DNA of 7,874 nt from an uncultured Collinsella sp. (GCA_947003675.1 CAMQPJ010000049.1:1-7874); one strand, 5' to 3'. Shown: positions 1-6,133, numbered from the stretch's first letter. Numbers and translations: made by a program. The notes: generated by a model from the sequence alone, not told the origin.

Positions 1-2
1 TG

Positions 3-551
3 CGGGAGCGTGGACTTTCGGACAAGGATCTTGTCGTTGGCCTGGCGGCAAGCGGTCGTACTCCCTATGTGGTGGGCGGCCTTGTGTACGCCAAAGCAAC
101 TGGGTGCAAGACCATCGCAATTGCCTGTAACCAAGGGTCGAAGATCGGGGAGAGTGCGGATCTTGCCATTGAGCCCGTGCCCGGTCCCGAGGTGCTGACC
201 GGCTCAACGAGGCTCAAGGCGGGAACGGTCCAAAAGCTCATTCTCAACATGATTTCGACCGGTGCCATGGTCAAGATTGGCAAGGTGTACCAAAACCTGA
301 TGGTCGATGTGCAGCAGACGAACGAGAAGTTGGTGGTGCGCGGCCAGAACATCGTGATGGAGGCGACCGGCTGCACGCGCGAGCGCGCTGTTCAGGCGCT
401 TGCAGATGCCGGCGGCCACGTAAAGACCGCTATTGTCTCGGTGCTGCTGGACTGCGATGTCGAGCAGGCTGCGGTAGCTCTTGAACGGGCGCACGGCCAT
501 GTCCGTGCTGCGGTGAGTGGCCATGAGAAGAGCAATGCCGATGTCCAATAG
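3..551 (+). CDS. murQ: N-acetylmuramic acid 6-phosphate etherase, C-terminal part (5' end outside window)
   Basis: This is the C-terminal 182 residues of MurQ, the cytoplasmic SIS-fold lyase that removes D-lactate from MurNAc-6-phosphate to give GlcNAc-6-phosphate. The frame is open from the first bases of the window. It contains the sugar-phosphate-binding stretch [15 protein letters not shown], then [15 protein letters not shown] and [13 protein letters not shown], all hallmark MurQ segments. The last 60 residues form the small helical UBA-like tail seen in the family ([14 protein letters not shown] and [11 protein letters not shown]). Family members are about 300 residues, so roughly the first 115 are missing, including the catalytic Glu region (Glu83 in E. 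coli MurQ). The stop is TAG at 549-551. murP begins 57 bp downstream on the same strand and mupG follows it, so the three should form a murein-sugar recovery operon. The only serious alternative, the glucokinase regulatory protein GCKR, is eukaryotic. Confidence 0.96.
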   Translation, partial: RERGLSDKDLVVGLAASGRTPYVVGGLVYAKATGCKTIAIACNQGSKIGESADLAIEPVPGPEVLTGSTRLKAGTVQKLILNMISTGAMVKIGKVYQNLMVDVQQTNEKLVVRGQNIVMEATGCTRERAVQALADAGGHVKTAIVSVLLDCDVEQAAVALERAHGHVRAAVSGHEKSNADVQ

Positions 552-597
552 GTGCACGGCGTGAGCTGATATGACATCCAGACGAGATACCCAATAC

Positions 598-606
598 AAG
601 GAGGAG
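598..606 (+). promoter_or_regulatory. Ribosome binding site of murP
   Basis: AAGGAGGAG lies just upstream of the ATG at 609. It is close to a perfect anti-16S match and fixes the murP start. The spacer from AGGAGG is only 4 nt, slightly short. Confidence 0.85.
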
Positions 607-608
607 TT

Positions 609-2039
609 ATGACGAACAAAGAGCTGGCTCAAAAGCTGCTGGACCTTTTGGGCGGTAAAGACAACGTGCTCGCAAACGCGGCGTGCATGACGCGCCTGCG
701 CGTGACCGTCAAAAACACGGGCAACGTCGACACGGAGGGTATTAAGGCGCTCGACGGCGTGATGGGCCTGGTTGAGGACGATACGATGCAGATCGTGCTG
801 GGTCCGGGCAAGGTGAATAAGGTGCTCGAGGAGTTCTCCAAGCTCACCGGCCTTGCGAAAGGCGTTGCTGACGAGAGCGTGGTTGACGCTGCGGCCACAA
901 ACAAGGCCGCGCAGAAGGCCAAGTACGAGTCTAAGCCGGTTCAGGCCTTCCTCAAGAAGATTTCCAATGTCTTCGTCGCCCTGCTTCCCGGCATCATTGC
1001 GGCTGGCCTCATCAACGGTATCTGCAACGTCATTAACGTCTCGACGGCAGGCGCGCTTGCAGGCGAGTGGTGGTACCAGGGCATTCGTTCCATGGGCTGG
1101 GCCCTGTTTGCCTATCTGCCCATCTTGGTGGGCTATAACGCGGCGCGTGAGTTTGGTGGCTCCGCTGCGCTGGGCGGCATCGCCGGCATGATGTGTATCG
1201 CCAACAGTGCCATGCCCCTGCTTGCGCCTGGCGCGGCTGATCCTGCCACTGCCATTCTGCTGCCGCTCACCAGTGCGCAGTACAACCCCGCAGCGGGTGG
1301 CATGATCGCGGCTCTCATCGCTGGTGCGTTTTTCGCCTGGATGGAGCGTCAGATTCGCAAGGTTATGCCCAACGCACTCGACACGTTCTTGTCCCCGCTG
1401 CTGGTGCTCATCATCGGCGCCTTTGCTCTGATGCTCGTCATCCAGCCGGTTGGCGCATGGCTGACGACTGCCATCTTTAGCGTTTTGACCTTTATCTTCG
1501 AGAAGCTGGGCGTCCTGGGCGGCTATATCCTGTCGGCAGGCTTCTTGCCTCTGGTGTCCGTCGGCCTGCATCAGGCGCTCACACCGATCCACGCTATGCT
1601 CAACGATCCCGACGGCGCTACCAAGGGCATCAACTACCTGCTGCCCATCCTTATGATGGCTGGCGGCGGCCAGGTCGGTGCCGGTCTGGCGCTGTACTTT
1701 AAGACCAAGAACGCCAAGCTCAAGAAGTACGTCGCAGAGTCCATTCCCGTTGGAATCCTGGGCGTGGGCGAGCCTCTGATGTATGCCGTTACGCTGCCGC
1801 TCGTTCGTCCGTTTGTGACGGCCTGCCTGGGTGCCGGATTTGGCGGCGCGCTTGCGGCGCTGCTTCACATCGGCACGGTTTCCCAGGGTGTTTCCGGTCT
1901 GTTTGGCCTGTTGATCGTCGTTCCTGGCCAGCAGCTCGGCTACGTTGCCGCTATGCTGCTTGCTTATGCCGCCGGCTTTGTCCTGACGTGGTTCTTTGGC
2001 GTCGACGAGCAGAAGATCAACGAGTTCTTTGGCGAGTAG
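609..2039 (+). CDS. murP: PTS transporter EIIBC, MurNAc-type (MurP-like)
   Basis: This 476-residue membrane protein of the glucose-superfamily PTS takes up and phosphorylates a sugar at the cytoplasmic membrane. Residues 1-85 are the EIIB domain. Cys26 in AACMTRLR is the phospho-acceptor cysteine, followed by VMGLVEDDTMQIVLGPG. After a linker, EIIC starts near residue 109 (KPVQAFLKKISNVFVALLPGI) and continues as many hydrophobic segments to the end. GLHQALTPIH (319-328) and GVGEPLMYAV (385-394, with Glu388) are substrate-site motifs of EIIC. There is no EIIA domain, so a separate EIIA (Crr type) must donate the phosphate, as for E. coli MurP. The MurNAc specificity is inferred mainly from position between murQ and a mupG-type gene; related EIIBCs carry sucrose or trehalose. 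If the system works as in Staphylococcus aureus, the imported sugar may be the disaccharide MurNAc-GlcNAc. Confidence 0.88.
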   Translation: MTNKELAQKLLDLLGGKDNVLANAACMTRLRVTVKNTGNVDTEGIKALDGVMGLVEDDTMQIVLGPGKVNKVLEEFSKLTGLAKGVADESVVDAAATNKAAQKAKYESKPVQAFLKKISNVFVALLPGIIAAGLINGICNVINVSTAGALAGEWWYQGIRSMGWALFAYLPILVGYNAAREFGGSAALGGIAGMMCIANSAMPLLAPGAADPATAILLPLTSAQYNPAAGGMIAALIAGAFFAWMERQIRKVMPNALDTFLSPLLVLIIGAFALMLVIQPVGAWLTTAIFSVLTFIFEKLGVLGGYILSAGFLPLVSVGLHQALTPIHAMLNDPDGATKGINYLLPILMMAGGGQVGAGLALYFKTKNAKLKKYVAESIPVGILGVGEPLMYAVTLPLVRPFVTACLGAGFGGALAALLHIGTVSQGVSGLFGLLIVVPGQQLGYVAAMLLAYAAGFVLTWFFGVDEQKINEFFGE

Positions 2040-2047
2040 TTTGATAT

Positions 2048-2074
2048 CGCGAGCCGTGTTGCTCGGGGTTCGCG
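2048..2074 (+). other. Stem-loop just after murP
   Basis: CGCGAGCC (2048-2055) pairs with GGTTCGCG (2067-2074), with one G-U pair and an 11-nt loop. It starts 9 nt after the murP stop and has no U-tract, so it is not a terminator by itself. It could stabilise the 3' end of the murQP mRNA. Confidence 0.4.
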
Positions 2075-2106
2075 GCGCGCGGCAGATTTCTTGATGTTAT
2101 GGTTGT

Positions 2107-2140
2107 GCCGGCGGGGCTAGCTGCTCCGCCGGCCTTTTTT
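2107..2140 (+). terminator. Intrinsic terminator between murP and mupG
   Basis: The arm 2107-2117 (GCCGGCGGGGC) pairs with 2123-2133 (GCTCCGCCGGC) over 11 bp with one G-U pair. The loop is TAGCT, and C plus six T residues follow at 2134-2140. This is a textbook Rho-independent terminator. It ends directly against the mupG Shine-Dalgarno (2141-2147). It could end the murQP transcript, or act as a partial terminator that lowers mupG expression. Confidence 0.9.
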
Positions 2141-2156
2141 AAAGGAGCGTTGAAGC

Positions 2157-3209
2157 GTGAAAACGGGTATTTCGATTTATCTTTCCAGCCCTCTGCAGGA
2201 TATTGAGCGGACGATTGAGCGTGGTGCTGCGGCGGGTGCGCGCTATGCGTTTACCTCACTGCATATTCCCGAGGATGGGGGAGCGGCGTATGCCGATAAG
2301 GTCCGTCATGTGCTGTCGCTGCTTTCCGCCCGCGGCATTGCGCTCATTGCCGATGTGGGACCGCGCACGTGCGATTTGCTCGGGCTTGAGCGTATCGAAG
2401 ATCTGCGCGATCTGGGGCTGGAATACCTTCGTTTGGACTATGGCTTTAGCGCCCAGCGGGTCGCGGAGCTGTCCGGTGAATTTCGCATTGTGGTCAATGC
2501 GTCGACGGTGAGTTCTGATGAAATCGCATCGTGGCGAGAAGCCGGTGCCGATGTGACTCGTTTTGCCGCCTGCCACAATTTTTATCCCAAGCCTTATACC
2601 GGTTTAGCTCTGGAGGACATTGCTCGGACGAATCTTCGTCTTGCGGCGCTTGGCTTCGAAATCATGGCTTTTGTGCCAGGTGACGCCAACGTTCGCGGGC
2701 CGGTATTCGAGGGACTGCCGACGGTTGAGGCGCAGCGCGGTCGCGCGTCAAAGGTTGCCCTCAACATGCTTGAGCTCGCACATGGCGCCGATTGCGACAT
2801 TGTTTTGGTTGGCGACCCCGATCTTTCCGATGCGGGTTGGGCGCAGTTTGCTCAAGTTTCTGCCGGATACGTGGACCTGCAATGCGAGCTTGAGTCCGGC
2901 TATGCCTATGTACGTGGGCAGATTCATCACGACCGGCCCGATTCGAGCGCCCTCGTCTTTAGGTCTCAGGAGTCGCGCACGACGCTTAAGCCGGATTCCG
3001 TGCCGACGGATACCGGTGCCGGCCTGCCGCGAAAGGCGGGGTCGATCGCTGTGAGCAATAGCGGCTATGGGCGCTACGAAGGCGAGCTTGAGATTGCGCG
3101 GGTCGATCTTCCCGGCGACGAGCGCATGAACGTTGCAGGCCATATCACTCCCGAGGCAATGGAGCTGTTGCCGTTCATCAAACGCGGATTCGGGGTACGC
3201 TTCGTTTAG
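2157..3209 (+). CDS. mupG: 6-phospho-N-acetylmuramidase, DUF871/MupG family
   Basis: This 350-residue cytoplasmic glycosidase should hydrolyse MurNAc-6P-GlcNAc to MurNAc-6P, the MurQ substrate, and GlcNAc. The start is GTG, with AAAGGAG 9 nt upstream at 2141-2147. The N-terminus KTGISIYLSS opens a TIM-barrel domain (about 1-235). Conserved family segments visible are LRLDYGF (91-97), HNFYPKPYTGL (140-150) and FVPGDANVRGPVFEGLPTVE (172-191). The last 110 residues are the cyclophilin-like C-terminal domain, ending in ITPEAMELLPFIKRG. The length matches S. aureus MupG (about 350). The family was long annotated as outer surface protein or DUF871 until MupG was characterised. The murQ-murP neighbourhood supports the same role here. 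The gene sits behind a strong terminator, so its transcription is either reduced read-through or from a promoter I cannot identify. Confidence 0.9.
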   Translation: MKTGISIYLSSPLQDIERTIERGAAAGARYAFTSLHIPEDGGAAYADKVRHVLSLLSARGIALIADVGPRTCDLLGLERIEDLRDLGLEYLRLDYGFSAQRVAELSGEFRIVVNASTVSSDEIASWREAGADVTRFAACHNFYPKPYTGLALEDIARTNLRLAALGFEIMAFVPGDANVRGPVFEGLPTVEAQRGRASKVALNMLELAHGADCDIVLVGDPDLSDAGWAQFAQVSAGYVDLQCELESGYAYVRGQIHHDRPDSSALVFRSQESRTTLKPDSVPTDTGAGLPRKAGSIAVSNSGYGRYEGELEIARVDLPGDERMNVAGHITPEAMELLPFIKRGFGVRFV

Positions 3210-3225
3210 CGTGTGACCCGTGGGC

Positions 3226-3231
3226 TACAAT
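3226..3231 (+). promoter_or_regulatory. Possible -10 element for the ArsC/Spx-like gene
   Basis: TACAAT at 3226-3231 matches the sigma-A -10 consensus at 5 of 6 positions and lies 70 bp before the start at 3301. No convincing -35 sits 16-18 bp upstream, because that region is the end of mupG. The call is tentative. Confidence 0.35.
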
Positions 3232-3300
3232 TGCCCCATCATGCGAAGCGCCTCGTATGGTGTGTACCTGCGTTGGCCGATCTATGTTCGGAGGATTCCC

Positions 3301-3660
3301 ATGACCGTACTGTTTGTTGAATATCCCAAGTGCTCGACCTGTAAAAAGGCCAAGGCATGGCTGGACGAACATGGGGTTGAGTATATCGACCGCGATATCG
3401 TTACGGACAATCCCACGGCCGATGAACTTGCGACCTGGATTGCTCGTTCGGGGCTGCCGGTGCGACGCTTCTTTAACTCGTCGGGCATGAAATATCGAGA
3501 GCTGGGCCTGAAGGCTCGCCTGGATGCAGGTATGACGGATCAGGAGTGCTACGAGCTGCTGGCGACCGACGGCATGCTGGTTAAGCGTCCGCTACTGGTG
3601 GGCGACGACTTTGCGATCCCCGGCTTTAAGGAAGCGGCTTGGACCGAGGCGTTGCTGTAG
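3301..3660 (+). CDS. ArsC/Spx-superfamily thioredoxin-fold protein (YusI-like)
   Basis: This 119-residue cytoplasmic protein belongs to the arsenate reductase ArsC/Spx/MgsR superfamily. The N-terminus MTVLFVEYPKCSTCKKAKAWL has the thioredoxin-like strand followed by a CxxC pair, Cys11 and Cys14. KRPLL (95-99) carries the conserved Arg96, and the end (VGDDFAIPGFKEAAW) is typical of the short YusI-type branch. I chose ATG 3301 because GGAGGA lies at 3290-3295, 5 nt upstream, and family homology starts there; the frame stays open upstream without a good ribosome site. True ArsC needs additional cysteines or an ArsC operon, and Spx needs RNA polymerase contacts, neither of which I can establish. 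The biochemical role is therefore unknown, perhaps a thiol-disulfide or redox-stress function. It stands apart from mupG by 91 bp and converges on the next gene. Confidence 0.85.
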   Translation: MTVLFVEYPKCSTCKKAKAWLDEHGVEYIDRDIVTDNPTADELATWIARSGLPVRRFFNSSGMKYRELGLKARLDAGMTDQECYELLATDGMLVKRPLLVGDDFAIPGFKEAAWTEALL

Positions 3661-3697
3661 CGGCTGCGGAAGGTACGTCCCGTTTCGAGCGCTGATT

Positions 3698-3776
3698 CTG
3701 GGACACGGTTTCCGGTTGAGGGCTCGACGGGAAAGTGGGGACCAGTTTGAGCTTGAAATCTGGGACGCAATTTCCG
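3698..3776. repeat. Degenerate 48-bp palindrome plus an extra repeated arm
   Basis: Positions 3698-3745 form a palindrome centred between 3721 and 3722. CTGG (3698-3701) mirrors CCAG (3742-3745), TTTCC (3709-3713) mirrors GGAAA (3730-3734), and GAG (3718-3720) mirrors CTC (3723-3725). Of 24 opposed positions, 16 are Watson-Crick and 2 are G-U. The left arm recurs directly at 3760-3776: 14 of 17 bases match 3698-3714 and all three differences are A/G. There is no U-tract in either direction. It lies between two convergent genes and looks like a decayed REP-type element, although it may also serve as a 3' mRNA boundary. Confidence 0.6.
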
Positions 3777-3794
3777 CCGGCGGGCCTGCCCCGG

Positions 3795-4205
3795 TCAGTC
3801 CTCCAGCTGTGCCCATTCGTGTGGGTCGTAGATCTTTGCGTGCTTGTCGGGCGTGTCGCTCCAGTACTCTTCGTCCATAAAGGGCAGGTATGCTTGAATG
3901 CCGGGGCAGATAAACGGAATCCGCTGCCGCTGCAGGCGCTCGCGCTGCCGCCGCTCCAGGTTCGTCTCGGATATGACGGTCGGCATGCCGGACAGCTCGA
4001 CGAGGCTTGCCTGGATGCGCTTGAGGTCGGGGAGCGCCGCATGCCATGACGTCCGCATGATCAAAAATGAGGCGCGGCGGTAGTTTGCCTGCATTACCGT
4101 GATGGCGGGGCGCAGTGTGGGATGGATTTTGTCCCGCTCGGGCCAAAGGTCAGCAGTGATCTCGAGGCCCAGGGTCTCCCATAGGTAATCAAGCTCTTCG
4201 TCCAT
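3795..4205 (-). CDS. Hypothetical protein, 136 residues, perhaps a truncated MarR-type regulator
   Basis: I do not recognise a firmly named family. The start is the ATG whose complement is 4203-4205, preceded on the minus strand by GAGG 6 nt away. Codon use is like the neighbours, with G/C-rich third positions, which supports real coding. The N-terminus is acidic (MDEELDYLWETLG). The middle (RIQASLVELSGMPTVI, about 68-83) looks like an alpha/beta segment. RQRIPFICPGIQAYLPFM (96-113) resembles a segment I associate with larger Firmicutes proteins annotated as MarR-type regulators, where a winged helix follows. Here the chain ends 23 residues later with no winged helix, signal peptide or membrane segment. 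It is convergent with the ArsC/Spx-like gene and divergent from the tRNA unit. It could be a stand-alone version of that N-terminal domain or a remnant; the regulator link is weak. Confidence 0.65.
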   Translation of the reverse strand: MDEELDYLWETLGLEITADLWPERDKIHPTLRPAITVMQANYRRASFLIMRTSWHAALPDLKRIQASLVELSGMPTVISETNLERRQRERLQRQRIPFICPGIQAYLPFMDEEYWSDTPDKHAKIYDPHEWAQLED

Positions 4206-4370
4206 GGCGCCTCGATATCTACGCGATCATTGATACTTCGATTGTGTTGCCTGGTGCTATCGTTTTCGCGGTAGAATCTGCCAACGGTTGACGGCTACCG
4301 CTCGCGGCGTTTTGCCCTTCGTGTACAGCGGTCGGCTTCACAGGTCCTTCACGGGTTGGACTAAATTAGG

Positions 4371-4405
4371 CCAATTTGACTGAATTTCAAAAAAGTCAAA
4401 ATTGG
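4371..4405. repeat. Inverted repeat abutting the tRNA promoter
   Basis: CCAATTTGACT (4371-4381) pairs with AGTCAAAATTGG (4394-4405), an 11-bp match with a single bulged A and a 12-nt A-rich spacer. It ends 3 nt before the -35 box of the tRNA promoter, so it may be an operator or an AT-rich upstream activating sequence. No T-tract follows, so a terminator is unlikely. Confidence 0.5.
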
Positions 4406-4408
4406 GGC

Positions 4409-4437
4409 TTGCGTCACGGCGAGACTTCCCGTATATT
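4409..4437 (+). promoter_or_regulatory. Sigma-A-type promoter of the tRNA pair
   Basis: TTGCGT (4409-4414) and TATATT (4432-4437) are separated by exactly 17 bp. Transcription would start near 4444 and give a leader of about 38 nt before tRNA-Gln. No better promoter is visible closer to the tRNAs. Confidence 0.65.
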
Positions 4438-4481
4438 TCTTTCTTGCGCAAAGGCACAGCCGAGCGCAGCGATGCAGTCAT

Positions 4482-4555
4482 TGGGATGTCGTCTAATGGC
4501 AGGACAGCGGATTCTGGTTCCGTCAATGGGGGTTCGACTCCCTCCATCCCAGCCA
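4482..4555 (+). tRNA. tRNA-Gln (anticodon CUG)
   Basis: A complete cloverleaf is visible. The acceptor stem 4482-4488 (TGGGATG) pairs fully with 4545-4551, the D-stem is GTCT/GGAC, and the anticodon stem is 4507-4511 with 4519-4523. The loop TTCTGGT places the anticodon CTG at 4514-4516. The T-arm has a standard TTCGACT loop. The discriminator is G4552 and CCA (4553-4555) is encoded. The U1-A72 first pair is typical of bacterial tRNA-Gln. It reads CAG, the glutamine codon favoured by this GC-rich DNA. It is the first gene of a two-tRNA transcript. Confidence 0.97.
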
Positions 4556-4572
4556 TTGCATTTGCTACATAT

Positions 4573-4649
4573 GGCCCGTTCGTCTAGCGGTTTAGGACGC
4601 CGCCCTCTCAAGGCGGAGATCACCAGTTCGAATCTGGTACGGGCTACCA
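4573..4649 (+). tRNA. tRNA-Glu (anticodon CUC)
   Basis: The acceptor stem 4573-4579 (GGCCCGT) pairs with 4639-4645, with G-U at the first pair. The anticodon stem CCGCC/GGCGG (4600-4604, 4612-4616) encloses CTCTCAA, placing anticodon CTC at 4607-4609. The T-stem ACCAG/CTGGT encloses TTCGAAT. The discriminator is A4646 and CCA (4647-4649) is encoded. It reads GAG. It follows tRNA-Gln by 17 nt, so the two should be processed from one precursor. Confidence 0.97.
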
Positions 4650-4659
4650 AAATTGAACG

Positions 4660-4687
4660 CCCGGGCCTCGCAAGAGACCCGGGTTTT
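4660..4687 (+). terminator. Terminator of the tRNA pair
   Basis: CCCGGG (4660-4665) pairs with CCCGGG (4678-4683). After a C-A mismatch, CTC pairs with GAG around a GCAA tetraloop, and TTTT follows at 4684-4687. It lies 10 nt after tRNA-Glu and separates the tRNAs from the protein operon downstream. Confidence 0.85.
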
Positions 4688-4743
4688 GTGTATTGACCGT
4701 ATATACGGCGCCTGCCGTGTTTCGCTCAGATCGAGGAGTAGCC

Positions 4744-5661
4744 ATGGATCTGCCCATCAGCTTGCAAGACATCACGTATGCCGAGAACTATCTGGCGCAG
4801 GGCGACCTGGCTACGGCGACGCCGCTGTTGGAGCGTCTGGTGGAGCTCGCCGAGGAGTATATCGACGCCGAGTGCAAGACGGAGGAGAAGCGCCAATACT
4901 TTAGCTTCGATAGCAAGTTTGAGCGCTTGGCCTATCGCCGCGTGGAGAAGGATCCGCGCGAGCTCGTGCAGGTCGAGGTGCCGTTTGACCGCCTGTACTC
5001 TGACATGGCGTTTGCCTATATTCGCCAGCAGGATTATGTGAGCGCTCGTAATGCCCTGATGCAGGCTGTGCGTTGGGACCCCATGAACTGCAACTATCGC
5101 TTGGATTTGGCCGAGCTGTTCCGCGCACTCGAGGACAAGCAGGAATGGGCATCGCTCTCGTTTTCGGTACTGGAGCGTGCGAGCGACGGCAAGTGCGCCG
5201 CCCGCGCCTATTCCAACCTCGGCCAGTACTTCTTGGAGCCCGAGACCGAGAATGTCTCGGCCGCCGTGGGTTGCGCGCGTCTAGCACTGCGCTTAGCGCC
5301 CAACGATGCACACACGACGCGCCTGCTCAACAAGATTCATACCACCTATCCGGATGCCGCCGAGGAGAGCGACGAGCACGTGATGGGTGAACTGGCCCTG
5401 CAAGGCGTGCCGACCTCGCCTTCGGCCGAGATTGCCATCTGCCTGATTATGTGCGCGACCGATGCTGCAAGCGACGGCGACAAGCAGGAGGCGACGCGCC
5501 TGACAGTGCGTGCTCGCGACCTTGTGGGCGAGGAGGCCTGCGCGGCGATTATCAAACTGGTGCGCGAGAGCGACGCCGAGCTCAATGCCGAGCGCAAGGC
5601 AAAGCGCGACGCCGCGGGCTCAAACGTCGATGGGGTCGAGGAGGCCAGCGATGCCCAGTAA
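4744..5661 (+). CDS. TPR-like repeat protein upstream of smpB
   Basis: This soluble protein of 305 residues has no signal peptide or membrane segment. I chose ATG 4744 because GAGGAG (4733-4738) lies 5 nt upstream; an in-frame TTG at 4693 lacks a ribosome site. The chain is rich in paired amphipathic helices: YAENYLAQGDLATATPLLERL (12-32), MAFAYIRQQDYVSARNALMQAVRWDP (88-113), YRLDLAELFRALEDKQEW (118-135) and YSNLGQYFL...ALRLAPND (156-188). They have the spacing and Pro/Asp endings of tetratricopeptide repeats. The C-terminus (about 275-305) is charged, low-complexity and probably disordered. TPR proteins are usually protein-binding scaffolds; no partner can be named. Its 3' end overlaps smpB by 11 bp, so the two are translationally linked, and a role near translation or trans-translation is a reasonable guess from context only. 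Confidence 0.8.
   Translation: MDLPISLQDITYAENYLAQGDLATATPLLERLVELAEEYIDAECKTEEKRQYFSFDSKFERLAYRRVEKDPRELVQVEVPFDRLYSDMAFAYIRQQDYVSARNALMQAVRWDPMNCNYRLDLAELFRALEDKQEWASLSFSVLERASDGKCAARAYSNLGQYFLEPETENVSAAVGCARLALRLAPNDAHTTRLLNKIHTTYPDAAEESDEHVMGELALQGVPTSPSAEIAICLIMCATDAASDGDKQEATRLTVRARDLVGEEACAAIIKLVRESDAELNAERKAKRDAAGSNVDGVEEASDAQ
5638..5644 (+). promoter_or_regulatory. Ribosome binding site of smpB, inside the upstream gene
   Basis: GAGGAGG lies 6 nt before the ATG at 5651, within the last codons of the TPR-like gene. It decides the smpB start against the longer open frame upstream and suggests translational coupling. Confidence 0.85.
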
Positions 5662-6121
5662 GCGCGAGCGCAAGCTCATCTCCAAGAATCGCTCGGCACA
5701 CCACGAGTACTTTATCGATGAGACCTTTGAGTGCGGCATTGAGCTGAGTGGCACCGAGGTCAAGTCGATTCGCGAGCGCGCGTGCCAGATCACAGACACC
5801 TTTGCACTGATTCGTGGCGGCGAGTGCTGGCTCGTGGGCCTGCATATTCACCCTTATAGCCATGGTGGCGTGTGGAACCGCGACCCTGATCGCCGTCGTC
5901 GTCTGCTGCTGCACCGCAAGGAGATTGACTTTCTCGACGGTAAACTACGTAATCGCGGCTATGCCCTGGTGCCGCTGGAGCTCTACTTTAATACCGACGG
6001 TCGCGTCAAGCTGCTGCTGGGCCTAGGCCGCGGCAAGAAGCTTTACGACAAGCGCGAGGATATGGCCAAGCGCGATGTCCAGCGCGAAATTGACCGCGCG
6101 CTTAAGGAGCGTAATCGCTGA
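5651..6121 (+). CDS. smpB: SsrA-binding protein SmpB
   Basis: This 156-residue cytoplasmic protein binds tmRNA and delivers it to stalled ribosomes in trans-translation. The full length matches the family (about 150-160). Visible hallmarks are the N-terminal SKNRSAHHEYFIDETFECGI, GTEVKSIRE (35-43), LVGLHIHPYSHGG (61-73), RRRRLLLHRKEID (81-93) and LVPLELYFNTDGRVKL (107-122). The C-terminal tail GKKLYDKREDMAKRDVQREI (128-147) enters the mRNA path. The start is fixed by the ribosome site at 5638-5644. It overlaps the stop of the TPR-like gene (TAA at 5659-5661) and is probably the last gene of that transcript, which ends at 6243-6276. No ssrA gene (tmRNA) is visible in the window. Confidence 0.97.
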   Translation: MPSKRERKLISKNRSAHHEYFIDETFECGIELSGTEVKSIRERACQITDTFALIRGGECWLVGLHIHPYSHGGVWNRDPDRRRRLLLHRKEIDFLDGKLRNRGYALVPLELYFNTDGRVKLLLGLGRGKKLYDKREDMAKRDVQREIDRALKERNR

Positions 6122-6133
6122 CCACCTTTCATA

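Larger units (their letters stand above)
4206..4481. other. Intergenic region between the hypothetical gene and the tRNA pair
   Basis: This 276-bp stretch has no credible gene. On the + strand TAGAAT (4272-4277) looks like a -10 box, but its best -35 (TTGCCT, 4247-4252) is 19 bp away. A CCGC-TC-GCGG repeat and a short T-run follow near 4298-4315, so a short leader or small RNA is possible but unproven. The right half is AT-rich and holds an inverted repeat (4371-4405) and the tRNA promoter (4409-4437), listed separately. Confidence 0.5.

Noticed and set aside
204..1868. Minus-strand open frame of 554 codons, longer than the gene opposite
   Set aside because: It is antisense to murQ and murP, is rich in Arg, His and Gln with no domain, and has no ribosome site. 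GC-biased third positions on the plus strand suppress stops here.
3220..3300. Upstream extension of the ArsC/Spx-like protein
   Set aside because: No ribosome site fits, the family homology begins at the ATG 3301, and the extension overlaps the likely promoter.
3301..3660. Arsenic resistance gene arsC
   Set aside because: There is no ars operon context, and the short YusI-like sequence shows only superfamily-level similarity, so arsenate reduction is not supported.
3592..4146. Minus-strand open frame of 184 codons and a shorter one at 3626-4042 overlapping the hypothetical gene
   Set aside because: They overlap the better-supported frame 3795-4205, which has a ribosome site, balanced composition and ordinary codon use. 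Both alternatives are Pro/Arg/Ser-rich shadows.
4376..4696. Open frames across the tRNA genes on both strands
   Set aside because: They cover two clear tRNA cloverleafs, their promoter and terminator.
4693..4743. TTG start 17 codons upstream of the TPR-like protein
   Set aside because: It lacks a Shine-Dalgarno and begins at the tRNA terminator; ATG 4744 has GAGGAG at the right distance.
5510..5650. N-terminal extension of SmpB
   Set aside because: It lies out of frame inside the TPR-like gene; SmpB homology and the ribosome site fix the start at 5651.
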